A stretch of DNA of 64,000 nucleotides from an uncultured Prevotellaceae bacterium (GTDB lineage: Bacteria > Bacteroidota > Bacteroidia > Bacteroidales > Muribaculaceae). The stretch spans positions 1 to 64,000 of the forward strand of contig CALEJB010000051.1 of NCBI GenBank assembly GCA_937898675.1, in the 5' to 3' direction. Numbering within the stretch: position 1 is the stretch's first letter; each line of letters begins with the position of its first letter. The notes under the pieces were generated by a model that saw only the letters and a program-made list of their open reading frames with translations, searched no databases and had not been told where the DNA came from. The position numbers and the translations under genes are program-made. Below are positions 8,526 to 15,341 of the stretch, one piece after another.

Positions 8526-8629
8526 TGCGTCCTGACCGGCGTAAATGGCCGTGGACTGCCATTACCGCCCCCAGGCGATAGCGACACCCAATCAGTCTTT
8601 TAAAGGCCCACAGAAGCCACGTATGGGCA

Positions 8630-8658
8630 CAAAAAAAGGAGCGACCTCATGCCGCTCC
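8630..8658 (-). terminator. Intrinsic terminator downstream of the Z1 gene
   Basis: On the minus strand a GGAGCG/CGCTCC stem with a 9-nt loop is followed by a run of seven T. It lies ~160 bp after the Z1 gene stop in the 295-bp gap between the convergent hsdR and Z1 genes. Nothing else recognisable lies in that gap. Confidence 0.6.
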
Positions 8659-8820
8659 ACCTCTTTCACCTCAAAATCAATAAATTCTCTCTCGATTTCG
8701 TCTTCTCTTATAGATGTCCTTTCTTTAAATTGTTAATAATGCCGTTGGAAATATAACACTAACATCCTGATAATGAAATATAAGCTAGATCGTTGTTAGT
8801 GCTGTTTTTGGTGCCGCTGA

Positions 8821-11118
8821 TTACGGCAAATTGTTCTTGACCCTGGTTGCTAACAGTGCGCCAGGGGTGTTCATCTGCGTGAGTAGCACCGGCCAATAGA
8901 ACGGCGCATCCCTCCAGCCGTAAGCTTGCTTTCCCTCTTGACGAATCATCAACACTACAGGCTTATCGATGGCCTTGGCACGTGCTGGGCCAAGATCACT
9001 CGTTCCATTGTCGGGCGCGTTGGTGAAAACGCCGTTTTGCTTGGTACGGCTGACGTTACGGCCAGTGCGTCTGGCCACCCAGACCTTTCCCTTGGACGCC
9101 TTGCTGCAGTGCTCTAATATGGCCATCTGCGCTTCAGGCTCGAGCCGATATCCTGCGTTTCCATATTTGGTGCCATACACGTATGTGGACTTGACCTTTT
9201 CCAGAATGCCCAAGAGGTCATCAACCGCCATCTCGATGAAACCGTTTGCATCGGGCTTGCCGGCTTGGAAAGCAGCGTCAAGTTGAGCATCAATGTCCCT
9301 GATGGTTTTTCCGATCGTTCGCTGGCTACCCGTCTGGATACCTCGAGCGAAGTAGCGCATCTGTGACTTGACCGTGTTGATGTCCGAGACCATGACCTTG
9401 TTACCGGCACAGGGGCGGATATTGCTGGCTGCCCTGAGAACCTGGACCTTGAAGGGCTTGCCCGTCCCCGTGTTCCCCAATTGCTCCCTCAAGTACTCGT
9501 CCAAATAATAGATGTTCTTGAGTTGATTATAGATATCGGGTGACGTGTGGAACCGCGTGACCGCCATATCCTCCAACGGGCGTGCGCCGAACATGCGTTG
9601 ATGCTGAGTGACCGTGTCTTGTTGGAACGTCGAGGGACAACGGCCATAAACGAAACTCAAGAGATTCCTTATGGTTACGCCTCTATCGAGTATGTTGCCG
9701 CCGATGAAAATGTTGACGGCAGCATCGAGCTTGAGTTCACCGGTGGTTTGGTCAAGCAATGCGTTTACGTCGTTATCACTGTTGACGATCCTGACGCAAT
9801 GGTTCTTTTCGAAAAAGATGTCCTGTATCTCATCAAGTACATCATCAAATGTAGGGAACGGGACGGTGATGAGCTGCTGGTTGCGGGCTTTCTGGCTCGA
9901 CGCAGCAAAGTCATCATAACCCTGCTTCAGCATCTCCTCCACATCTTGGGGCAATGAGCCGGTTGCAAAGGGCTTTGTGAGAAAGCCCATAATAGTATTC
10001 ACAAGATTGGCTTGCCCTTTGTGGTAGGCCTTTTTCATCTGGGCGTGAATGATCATGCTCGACTTGAAATCTTGGCCATTGGCGCGCTGCTGGATGCGCC
10101 GGATAGCCGTGCCTACCAGATACTCTCCGATAGCAGAAAGGAACTCATCGTCGTTGCCTTGACGGCCAGCCAGCAGATTGATGGTGTTTTGTCCGAGAGG
10201 ACGATACAAGTGACTAAACATAGAGTTGGGGTTACGGGACTCATCAAAATATTGCTTGCCGCCAATATACGCATTGTGCACAGGAACGAGGCTCACAAAT
10301 CGGGGGCGGATGCTCTTGATGCGTTTGCTGTCCAGGACGAGTTCCCCATCAGGCTGCAGGAACAGATTGTATGGTGTGGCCGTTACCAACAGCACCCTGT
10401 GGTACTTGAGCAACTTGCGGAAATCGTTGATCTGCTTGCCGATTGTTGCCACCTGTGTCACGCATTTGGGCACCTTGCCTTTAGGAGTGGTCTTGCTCTT
10501 GCCAACCTTGTAGCTGCGTGAGGCGTAATCCGCCTCATCGTCAATGATAAGCACTTTCTTGTCCTTCAAGAAAGGACAATCCGTCTTGAACAACTTGATG
10601 AGAGCCTTCAGATTGTTGACCTCTTTTTTGCAAACGATAATCAACTTGCTCTTGTTGACGTTCGCCTCAATGAGCCCGGTTTTGCGCAATGCCATGATAT
10701 CGTGGATTTCCACGGTAGCTGCTTGATTGAGATTACTCGAAGGCTTAAGAGGAGCGAAGTCCTGCTGAAGCCTGCTGAGCGTCTGCTTGGCGAGGGCGTT
10801 GGTACCCTTGGTGAACAGCACGGCAACATCGATGCCACAGTCACAGCACAAGCCTATGATGTGCTCGAACGTGTCAGTTTTTCCGCCTTGGACATATCCC
10901 AGCAACAGGCCAGGATCCTCGGCGTGAGGTCCATTATCGAGTAACTGCTTAACAGTATCCTCGATACACTTGCGTTTTGCGACGGTCAAAGGGTTCTTGG
11001 CGTTCGCCTGCAACTCGTCATAGATAGGGGTTGCATGGTTCGCACCAGCCACCACGGCAGCCGCACCACGAGACGGGGACTGAGCCCCACGAATAATTCC
11101 AATAAAATTCTTAGTCAT
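8821..11118 (-). CDS. Z1-domain ATPase/helicase-like protein (restriction/defence associated)
   Basis: This 765-residue cytosolic protein has superfamily 2-like ATPase motifs. A P-loop variant GYVQGGKT lies at residues 74-81, the Walker B-type DDEAD at 193-197, and VTATPYN at 245-251. The diagnostic Z1 block spans ~473-513: GGNILDRGVTI, then DTVTQHQRMFGAR, where the family has an RGLT and a Q-x2-RxFG-x-R arginine finger. Z1 proteins are known next to DNA methyltransferases, GHKL ATPases and PD-(D/E)xK nucleases in defence islands. Here those usual partners are absent. Instead a small ORF and a radical SAM gene lie upstream on the same strand, and a complete type I system converges from the other side. 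The role is inferred to be nucleic-acid translocation in defence or element maintenance. Confidence 0.85.
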   Translation of the reverse strand: MTKNFIGIIRGAQSPSRGAAAVVAGANHATPIYDELQANAKNPLTVAKRKCIEDTVKQLLDNGPHAEDPGLLLGYVQGGKTDTFEHIIGLCCDCGIDVAVLFTKGTNALAKQTLSRLQQDFAPLKPSSNLNQAATVEIHDIMALRKTGLIEANVNKSKLIIVCKKEVNNLKALIKLFKTDCPFLKDKKVLIIDDEADYASRSYKVGKSKTTPKGKVPKCVTQVATIGKQINDFRKLLKYHRVLLVTATPYNLFLQPDGELVLDSKRIKSIRPRFVSLVPVHNAYIGGKQYFDESRNPNSMFSHLYRPLGQNTINLLAGRQGNDDEFLSAIGEYLVGTAIRRIQQRANGQDFKSSMIIHAQMKKAYHKGQANLVNTIMGFLTKPFATGSLPQDVEEMLKQGYDDFAASSQKARNQQLITVPFPTFDDVLDEIQDIFFEKNHCVRIVNSDNDVNALLDQTTGELKLDAAVNIFIGGNILDRGVTIRNLLSFVYGRCPSTFQQDTVTQHQRMFGARPLEDMAVTRFHTSPDIYNQLKNIYYLDEYLREQLGNTGTGKPFKVQVLRAASNIRPCAGNKVMVSDINTVKSQMRYFARGIQTGSQRTIGKTIRDIDAQLDAAFQAGKPDANGFIEMAVDDLLGILEKVKSTYVYGTKYGNAGYRLEPEAQMAILEHCSKASKGKVWVARRTGRNVSRTKQNGVFTNAPDNGTSDLGPARAKAIDKPVVLMIRQEGKQAYGWRDAPFYWPVLLTQMNTPGALLATRVKNNLP

Positions 11119-11157
11119 ATAAAAACTTAATAATTGTGAGTAAATTATTCTTCATAA

Positions 11158-11319
11158 TCATTTGAAATTCTTGGGTTTGTCGGATGCGCGACTTCCCCCG
11201 TGAATGATAAGCTCCGCATCGAGCATGGTTTTGCCGCTACTTCCTTGAAAGGGAGCGACCACCCGTAGCTGACGGCTCAAGGCCGTGGTAGAGCAGTTTT
11301 GTGTCTCCTTAATAAGCAT
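11158..11319 (-). CDS. Possible small protein (53 residues) between the Z1 and radical SAM genes
   Basis: An ATG-initiated frame of 53 codons fills most of the 245-bp gap between the radical SAM stop and the Z1 start. The frame stays open further upstream into the end of the radical SAM gene. Composition is mixed and protein-like (IKETQNCSTT..., a GSSGKT stretch, IIHGGSRASDK at the end). No family is recognised and there is no Shine-Dalgarno site, which is normal here. It could also be the remnant of a larger gene. Confidence 0.3.
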   Translation of the reverse strand: MLIKETQNCSTTALSRQLRVVAPFQGSSGKTMLDAELIIHGGSRASDKPKNFK

Positions 11320-11363
11320 CCGCAGGAGGGCGGTGCGCGGTATTGTGTTGCGGTGATCATAGC

Positions 11364-12500
11364 TTAGAACATGATGGACTTGGAAATGACAATACCGCTA
11401 CCTTCGCTGGCAATCACAGATGCAGCCTTGGCTACCTTGAGAATGCTGCTCTTGAAGTAGATTGAGCCCACACCACAGGAGCGCACAACATCAATCATCT
11501 GGTGACTCATGTTACAAACCTCATCATCCGTGAGAACATGCCTGTTTGGGCCGCTTTCAAGACCCACCAGAAACAGATCACAGTAGCTAGCCGCTGCCTC
11601 AACCATGTCGAGCGAGGTCTGCTGGTCAATAACAGGCTCAATCGAGGCAAAGGTCTTGATGCCCATAGAGTGGATGCTCTTCATCGCTGCCACACGATCA
11701 GCATTGGGAGAAGCGCCAGTTTCGAGTTCATCGTGACCAGTAAGCGTGAAGCCTACTGCAAGAAGGCCCGTGCTTGCGCCCTTAGCAAGCAGTTCTTGAC
11801 CCTCGGGAGTGTTCACCCAGCTCGTGAACTTGGTCAGCATCTTCACAGGTACACCGGCGTCAATGATAAGGTCGAAGGCCTGCTTGAATAGCGGGAAGGT
11901 AGCCTCTTGACCGGGATCGCTAGTGAACGTTGCGAACACACCATCAGCGGCTACAAGTTCATTCTTGTGGTTAACAAGATCGTGTGCAACACGAGCCAGA
12001 GCATTAGCTTCATTCTTGAATTTCTTCAGTAACTCAGGGGTGTCGCCTCCAATGGACTTGCTGATGATACCGTGTTCACGATAACAATAAATGCAGCTCC
12101 CTCTGCAACCTTTAAAGAGATTTAGCCCATAGCCTTGAGCGGCATACTCTCCAGCGGGGCCCTTGGGCTGATAGAATGCGGTCCAAGAAACGCTCCCTGG
12201 AGTATTACCGTTAGTGTCACGGCTGATCTCTTCGTTCTCACCCTGAGGAGCGGGTGCCTGAGCTACAACTACGCCCTGCTCAGTTCCGGGCTGTACCTCG
12301 GTCTCCACCTGGGAGAGTTCGGCCGTTTTGGTAGGTTCACTACTCATAGAATTCTCTGTTTTAAGTTCCGTGGTTTCCTCGTCGCTGGCTGCGGTATCGT
12401 CCAGCGACAGGGGCTCGGCCTTACTCTGGTAGGGCTCTTCCCAACCTGCGCGCGTTTTGCGGCTGGTGAAACTAGTAAAAAACACAAATAAATTTCTCAT
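11364..12500 (-). CDS. Radical SAM protein of the spore-photoproduct-lyase-like (COG1533) type
   Basis: The 378-residue protein has a [4Fe-4S]/SAM motif CRGSCIYC (Cx3Cx2C) near residue 132 in the context NLFKGCRGSCIYCYREHG, typical of SPL-like radical SAM enzymes. It then has the half-barrel segments TSDPGQEATFP, VKMLTKFTSW, GFTLTGHDE and TFASIEPVID. The first ~100 residues are acidic and low in complexity (many E, T, S), absent from ordinary SPL proteins. An internal Met at residue 52 is an alternative start. SPL-like enzymes abstract hydrogen from nucleic-acid or other substrates; the substrate here is unknown. It lies between the HTH gene and the Z1 gene on the same strand, so it is probably part of one element-borne unit. 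Confidence 0.8.
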   Translation of the reverse strand: MRNLFVFFTSFTSRKTRAGWEEPYQSKAEPLSLDDTAASDEETTELKTENSMSSEPTKTAELSQVETEVQPGTEQGVVVAQAPAPQGENEEISRDTNGNTPGSVSWTAFYQPKGPAGEYAAQGYGLNLFKGCRGSCIYCYREHGIISKSIGGDTPELLKKFKNEANALARVAHDLVNHKNELVAADGVFATFTSDPGQEATFPLFKQAFDLIIDAGVPVKMLTKFTSWVNTPEGQELLAKGASTGLLAVGFTLTGHDELETGASPNADRVAAMKSIHSMGIKTFASIEPVIDQQTSLDMVEAAASYCDLFLVGLESGPNRHVLTDDEVCNMSHQMIDVVRSCGVGSIYFKSSILKVAKAASVIASEGSGIVISKSIMF

Positions 12501-12523
12501 AATGAATTAATTATAAAAATATA

Positions 12524-12832
12524 TTAATTAAACCTGTTTAAATAGTCCTGTATGTCCTCCTCAGTGAAGCGCGGTGAGCGACCAACATAGATGCTAGCCT
12601 TAAGCAAGCCCTGGCGCCTGTGGAGGTGCAGAGTCTCTTCGCTTATCTTGAGCCAATTGCACAGATCCTCGATCGTATACAACGTTTGCTGCAGAGGGTT
12701 GGTTTTTGCCTCAGTCGACGGAACTGCCATGACGAGCCCCTCTTCCTTGAGTCGCTCGACAACCCTTTCGGCAATCCGATCCACGAGCAGGTCCGTGAAA
12801 TCTCCGATTATATGTTGGTCCTCTTTCTTCAT
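12524..12832 (-). CDS. Excisionase-type helix-turn-helix DNA-binding protein
   Basis: This 102-residue protein has an N-terminal charged helical part and a C-terminal MerR/excisionase-like winged helix (residues ~55-102): YTIEDLCNWLKISEETLHLHRRQGLL, then RSPRFTEEDIQDYLNRF. Such proteins next to an integrase act as recombination directionality factors or as regulators of element genes in Bacteroidales. It begins the minus-strand run HTH, radical SAM, small ORF, Z1. Its upstream region shares a 68-bp motif set with the integrase promoter, suggesting co-regulation or autoregulation. Confidence 0.8.
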   Translation of the reverse strand: MKKEDQHIIGDFTDLLVDRIAERVVERLKEEGLVMAVPSTEAKTNPLQQTLYTIEDLCNWLKISEETLHLHRRQGLLKASIYVGRSPRFTEEDIQDYLNRFN

Positions 12833-12840
12833 ATCGCCGG

Positions 12841-12908
12841 CAAAATTACTGCCTATTTATAGAGCACTCCGAGGGGATTCAACCATTCTTTCAAACTTGT
12901 TTCCCCTT
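12841..12908 (-). promoter_or_regulatory. Promoter module of the HTH gene, related to the integrase promoter
   Basis: On the minus strand this holds AAGGGGAA, then CCCCTCGGAGTG, then AGTAATTTTGC with a TAATTTTG -7 box, ending just upstream of the ATG. The same three blocks recur with identical spacing (60 bp from the -7 box to the AAGGGGAA block) at 14431-14498. Confidence 0.6.
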
Positions 12909-12984
12909 GGTTGAGGAACCTTGCTGTTGAGCTCATGGTAATGCCCCAAAGCGAGTGCAAAGGTCGCCATAGTGCGGAAAATAG

Positions 12985-13028
12985 ATCGAGGGGAAGTCCA
13001 CTCACTTTCTTGTGGAATTCCCCTCGAT
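12985..13028 (-). terminator. Long hairpin after the integrase gene, probable terminator
   Basis: An ATCGAGGGGAA arm pairs perfectly with TTCCCCTCGAT, and an inner CCAC/GTGG pair extends the stem. It lies 17 bp after the integrase stop and is followed on the minus strand by CTATTTT. It isolates the integrase from the HTH operon. The U tract is short, so it could also be a protein-binding site. Confidence 0.5.
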
Positions 13029-13044
13029 GCTGTCTCATTGTTTA

Positions 13045-14400
13045 TTAGTTAAAAATCTCAAGAATGGGCTTCTTGATCTCATCGTGTATAGCGCGGTATC
13101 GCTCGAAGGCTTTACTACCAGGTTTATGGCCCGTCATTGATGAGATGAGTGAGGGGTCCTGAACCTTGGCGTAGAGATTGCCGATGAAATTTCGGCGTGC
13201 CATGTGCGAAGAGGCTTTCTCCCAAATCGGGTGTTTCTCCTCAAGGCGTGTCCTGGGATTCAAGGTGGTTACAATCCGATCAATCCCAGCCAACCTGAGC
13301 ATCTCTTTTATGGCCGCATTATACTTTTGCTCGCAGATGAACGGCATTAATCCGATGCTGTTGTTAGTGCTGTAGCGATTGATGATTTCTTTGGCACGAT
13401 CAGTCAACGGTACACGTACCACTTCGCCCGTATCATGTAATGTCTTACCAGGGATGTATTCGATCGCGTCGTTCACCAGGTTGGCTGCGGTCAGGCCATA
13501 GAAGTCACCGACACGCATACCTAGGTTGCTCTGCAACACGAAAATATCGCGTTGGATAGCCAGTTTGGGGCGCGATGAGAAGTCATAGTGGTATAGCGTG
13601 TTCAACTCGTCAATTGTCAAGTAGAACGGGGTACCGTACACACAGCCTTGGAGCTGGAACGTAAGGAACGGGCTCTTGTCAATCTTGCCGGTCTTTACGC
13701 ACCAGTTTAACATGGTCCTGAACCTCTTCATAATGGCGAAAATGGTGTTGCCGCCACGGGCCTTTGGGATCATGGGCAAGGGTGATGCGTTGTAGATGTA
13801 TTGGTACTTCCTTTTGCACTTGCCATTCTGGTCGAAGAAGGAATGCTCAATCTCAAGAAAGTGTTTGAGGCCTGCCAGATCCGATCTCGTCCACTCTTTG
13901 AGCCGCAGCTCTTTCTTGATGTACAACATGTACCTCTCGATATCACGCATCGTCACTTCCATCTGGGCCTTGGTCTTTTCATGAGGGACCTTGGCGTTGA
14001 TGAATTCCTTAAACGCGTCGATTACATCCTCACCTTTGTCGGGGCAGCTTGCTTGATGGTTGAGCAGCTGAGGTGAGTTCAGTGCATCTTTCTTGTGGAA
14101 CTTCTGGATCTTTTGGTCCCAGTAGTTCTTGTCTGCCGACACTGGTGCAACAAGACACTCGGCCTTGAGATAGCTGGACAAGTCATCTATCTGTGCTTGC
14201 AGCTGGGAGAGACTCTTCTGTTCTCTCGTGTGCATGCGAGGAATGATGACTTTCCCTTTGCTGGAGTTCCACGCTGCCTCCGGAACCATAATATATGTAC
14301 GCAGGCGATACGAGTGTTGACGGTCATAGCTAAATCTGACCTTTAGTTCACAAAGCCCATTGTTGGCTTTCTTTGAAATAGAAAAATTTGTTGTAGCCAT
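13045..14400 (-). CDS. int: Tyrosine recombinase/integrase of an integrative element
   Basis: This 451-residue site-specific recombinase has an N-terminal arm-binding domain (~1-100), a SAM-like core-binding domain (~125-235) and a C-terminal catalytic domain. The active-site set is visible: R296 (SNLGMRVGDF), K319, H399 and R402 (HMARR), H425 (TGHKPG) and nucleophile Y435 (ERYRAIHD). I start at the ATG at 14400 (MATTNFSISKK) rather than the in-frame ATG at 14457, which lies upstream of the -7 box. It is the last gene at the right edge of the element. Repeats that fit an attachment region lie directly upstream (14531-14749). Confidence 0.92.
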   Translation of the reverse strand: MATTNFSISKKANNGLCELKVRFSYDRQHSYRLRTYIMVPEAAWNSSKGKVIIPRMHTREQKSLSQLQAQIDDLSSYLKAECLVAPVSADKNYWDQKIQKFHKKDALNSPQLLNHQASCPDKGEDVIDAFKEFINAKVPHEKTKAQMEVTMRDIERYMLYIKKELRLKEWTRSDLAGLKHFLEIEHSFFDQNGKCKRKYQYIYNASPLPMIPKARGGNTIFAIMKRFRTMLNWCVKTGKIDKSPFLTFQLQGCVYGTPFYLTIDELNTLYHYDFSSRPKLAIQRDIFVLQSNLGMRVGDFYGLTAANLVNDAIEYIPGKTLHDTGEVVRVPLTDRAKEIINRYSTNNSIGLMPFICEQKYNAAIKEMLRLAGIDRIVTTLNPRTRLEEKHPIWEKASSHMARRNFIGNLYAKVQDPSLISSMTGHKPGSKAFERYRAIHDEIKKPILEIFN

Positions 14401-14430
14401 AATTTTTGTATTTTTAAATCTAAAACGATG

Positions 14431-14498
14431 CAAAATTACTACCCCTTCATTGATCACTCCGAGGGAGTTCAGACGTTTTGCCCAGCATCTTTCCCCTT
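14431..14498 (-). promoter_or_regulatory. Integrase promoter module
   Basis: Minus strand: AAGGGGAA, CCCTCGGAGTG and AGTAATTTTGC (-7 box TAATTTTG), with the same order and spacing as the module at 12841-12908. The sequence between the blocks is diverged, so the blocks themselves are likely the bound elements. Confidence 0.6.
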
Positions 14499-14530
14499 AC
14501 CTTCTCCCTGTAAAATTACGCACAAAAAAT

Positions 14531-14550
14531 GGTTGTCAAAAATGACAACC
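14531..14550. promoter_or_regulatory. Perfect palindromic operator-like site upstream of the integrase
   Basis: GGTTGTCA and TGACAACC flank four A, forming a perfect 8-bp inverted repeat about 130 bp before the integrase start. It could be a repressor or integration-host-type binding site. Confidence 0.45.
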
Positions 14551-14562
14551 GAAATCTACTGT

Positions 14563-14658
14563 TGATTACACCTGATTACAGAAGCTTACACTTCAGCTGT
14601 GTTGTAAATGTCTGGAAAACAGATGGGTGTTACGTATGTTTCTGTAATGTGCTGTAAT
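14563..14658. other. Two pairs of TGTAAT-type half-sites, candidate integrase arm sites
   Basis: TGATTACA occurs at 14563-14570 and 14573-14580, and CTGTAAT (opposite orientation) at 14642-14648 and 14652-14658. Each pair is spaced exactly 10 bp, one helical turn. This layout resembles arm-type binding sites of tyrosine integrases. No gene lies in 14401-14800. Confidence 0.4.
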
Positions 14659-14684
14659 AAAATCAAGCCTGTAGGGATCACTTA

Positions 14685-14749
14685 AAAGCAACGCAATCGC
14701 TTGATTATCAGCGGTTGCGTTTTGCTTTTGAACCACCATTGAACCACCA
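14685..14749. other. Imperfect inverted repeat plus tandem 11-bp repeats, putative right end/attachment region of the element
   Basis: AAAAGCAACGCAATCGCT is followed after 8 bp by its imperfect complement (AGCGGTTGCGTTTTGCTTTT). Two adjacent copies of TTGAACCACCA follow at 14728-14738 and 14739-14749. Similarity to the Ro60 reading frame starts about 50 bp further on, so the element boundary should lie near here. The other end is outside the window, so the exact att core cannot be read. Confidence 0.4.
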
Positions 14750-14799
14750 ATTAAATTTTATTATACTATTGCTGTCCGGTAAAACTTAAAAAGCGGTAA

Positions 14800-15310
14800 A
14801 AGCCCGTCCGCAATGCCGATCACAGCGGCCTCCAGGGCATTCATTACCGTCACAGCGTGGGCGGGGGCCACCTTCTCGACCTCACGATAGGCCGGCAGGT
14901 AGCCGAAGGGCAACTGCTTGGAACGGGCGACCTGACGGGCATCGCTCAGGCGGTCGATGACTTGCTGCACCGCGCTGGCGGACACTCCACACCCCCCCCA
15001 AAAAAAAAAGAATGTTGCTCAGGTTGCGCATCAAGGCCATGTAACCCATCTTGCCGCTCTCAATGAGCTCTTGCCATTTCAAGGCGAAGGCCTTTTTCCG
15101 GTCTTCATCGCTCTCGAAGTGCTGCTGGCCGAGGGCCGAGAGCTCCACTTCCCAAGTATAGGGGACCTCCAGCTGCCGGTTCACAATCTTGTCAAAGATA
15201 GCCTGCCGCTGCGCATCCTTGTCCTTGGGGTGCACCAGGAACAACGCGTCGCGCAGTTTCACCTCGAGGTTGTTGCGCGGTCATACTTGGCGAACTGTGT
15301 GACTGCTTGG
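14800..15310 (-). pseudogene. Decayed, truncated TROVE-domain (Ro60/Rsr RNA-binding) gene
   Basis: Three pieces in different frames together match the bacterial Ro60/TROVE protein: QFAKYDRA, then NNLEVKLRDALFLVHPK...TWEVELSALGQ...WQELIESGKMGYMALMRNL, then GVSASAVQQVIDRLSDARQVARSKQLPFGYLPAYREVEKV. The first frame break is near 15274. The second coincides with a run of T10 followed by G8 (minus strand, 14992-15009). The 3' part, including any vWA half, is missing where the element begins. Intact TROVE proteins bind Y-like RNAs in RNA quality control. With two frameshifts and a truncation this copy is dead unless slippage at the homopolymer is used. Confidence 0.8.
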
Positions 15311-15341
15311 GATAAAATGTGGAACAAATTTGAACAGATGG

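Noticed and set aside
8545..8736. 63-codon ORF between hsdR and the Z1 gene
   Set aside because: Overlaps a terminator hairpin, has no family and no ribosome-binding or promoter signal.
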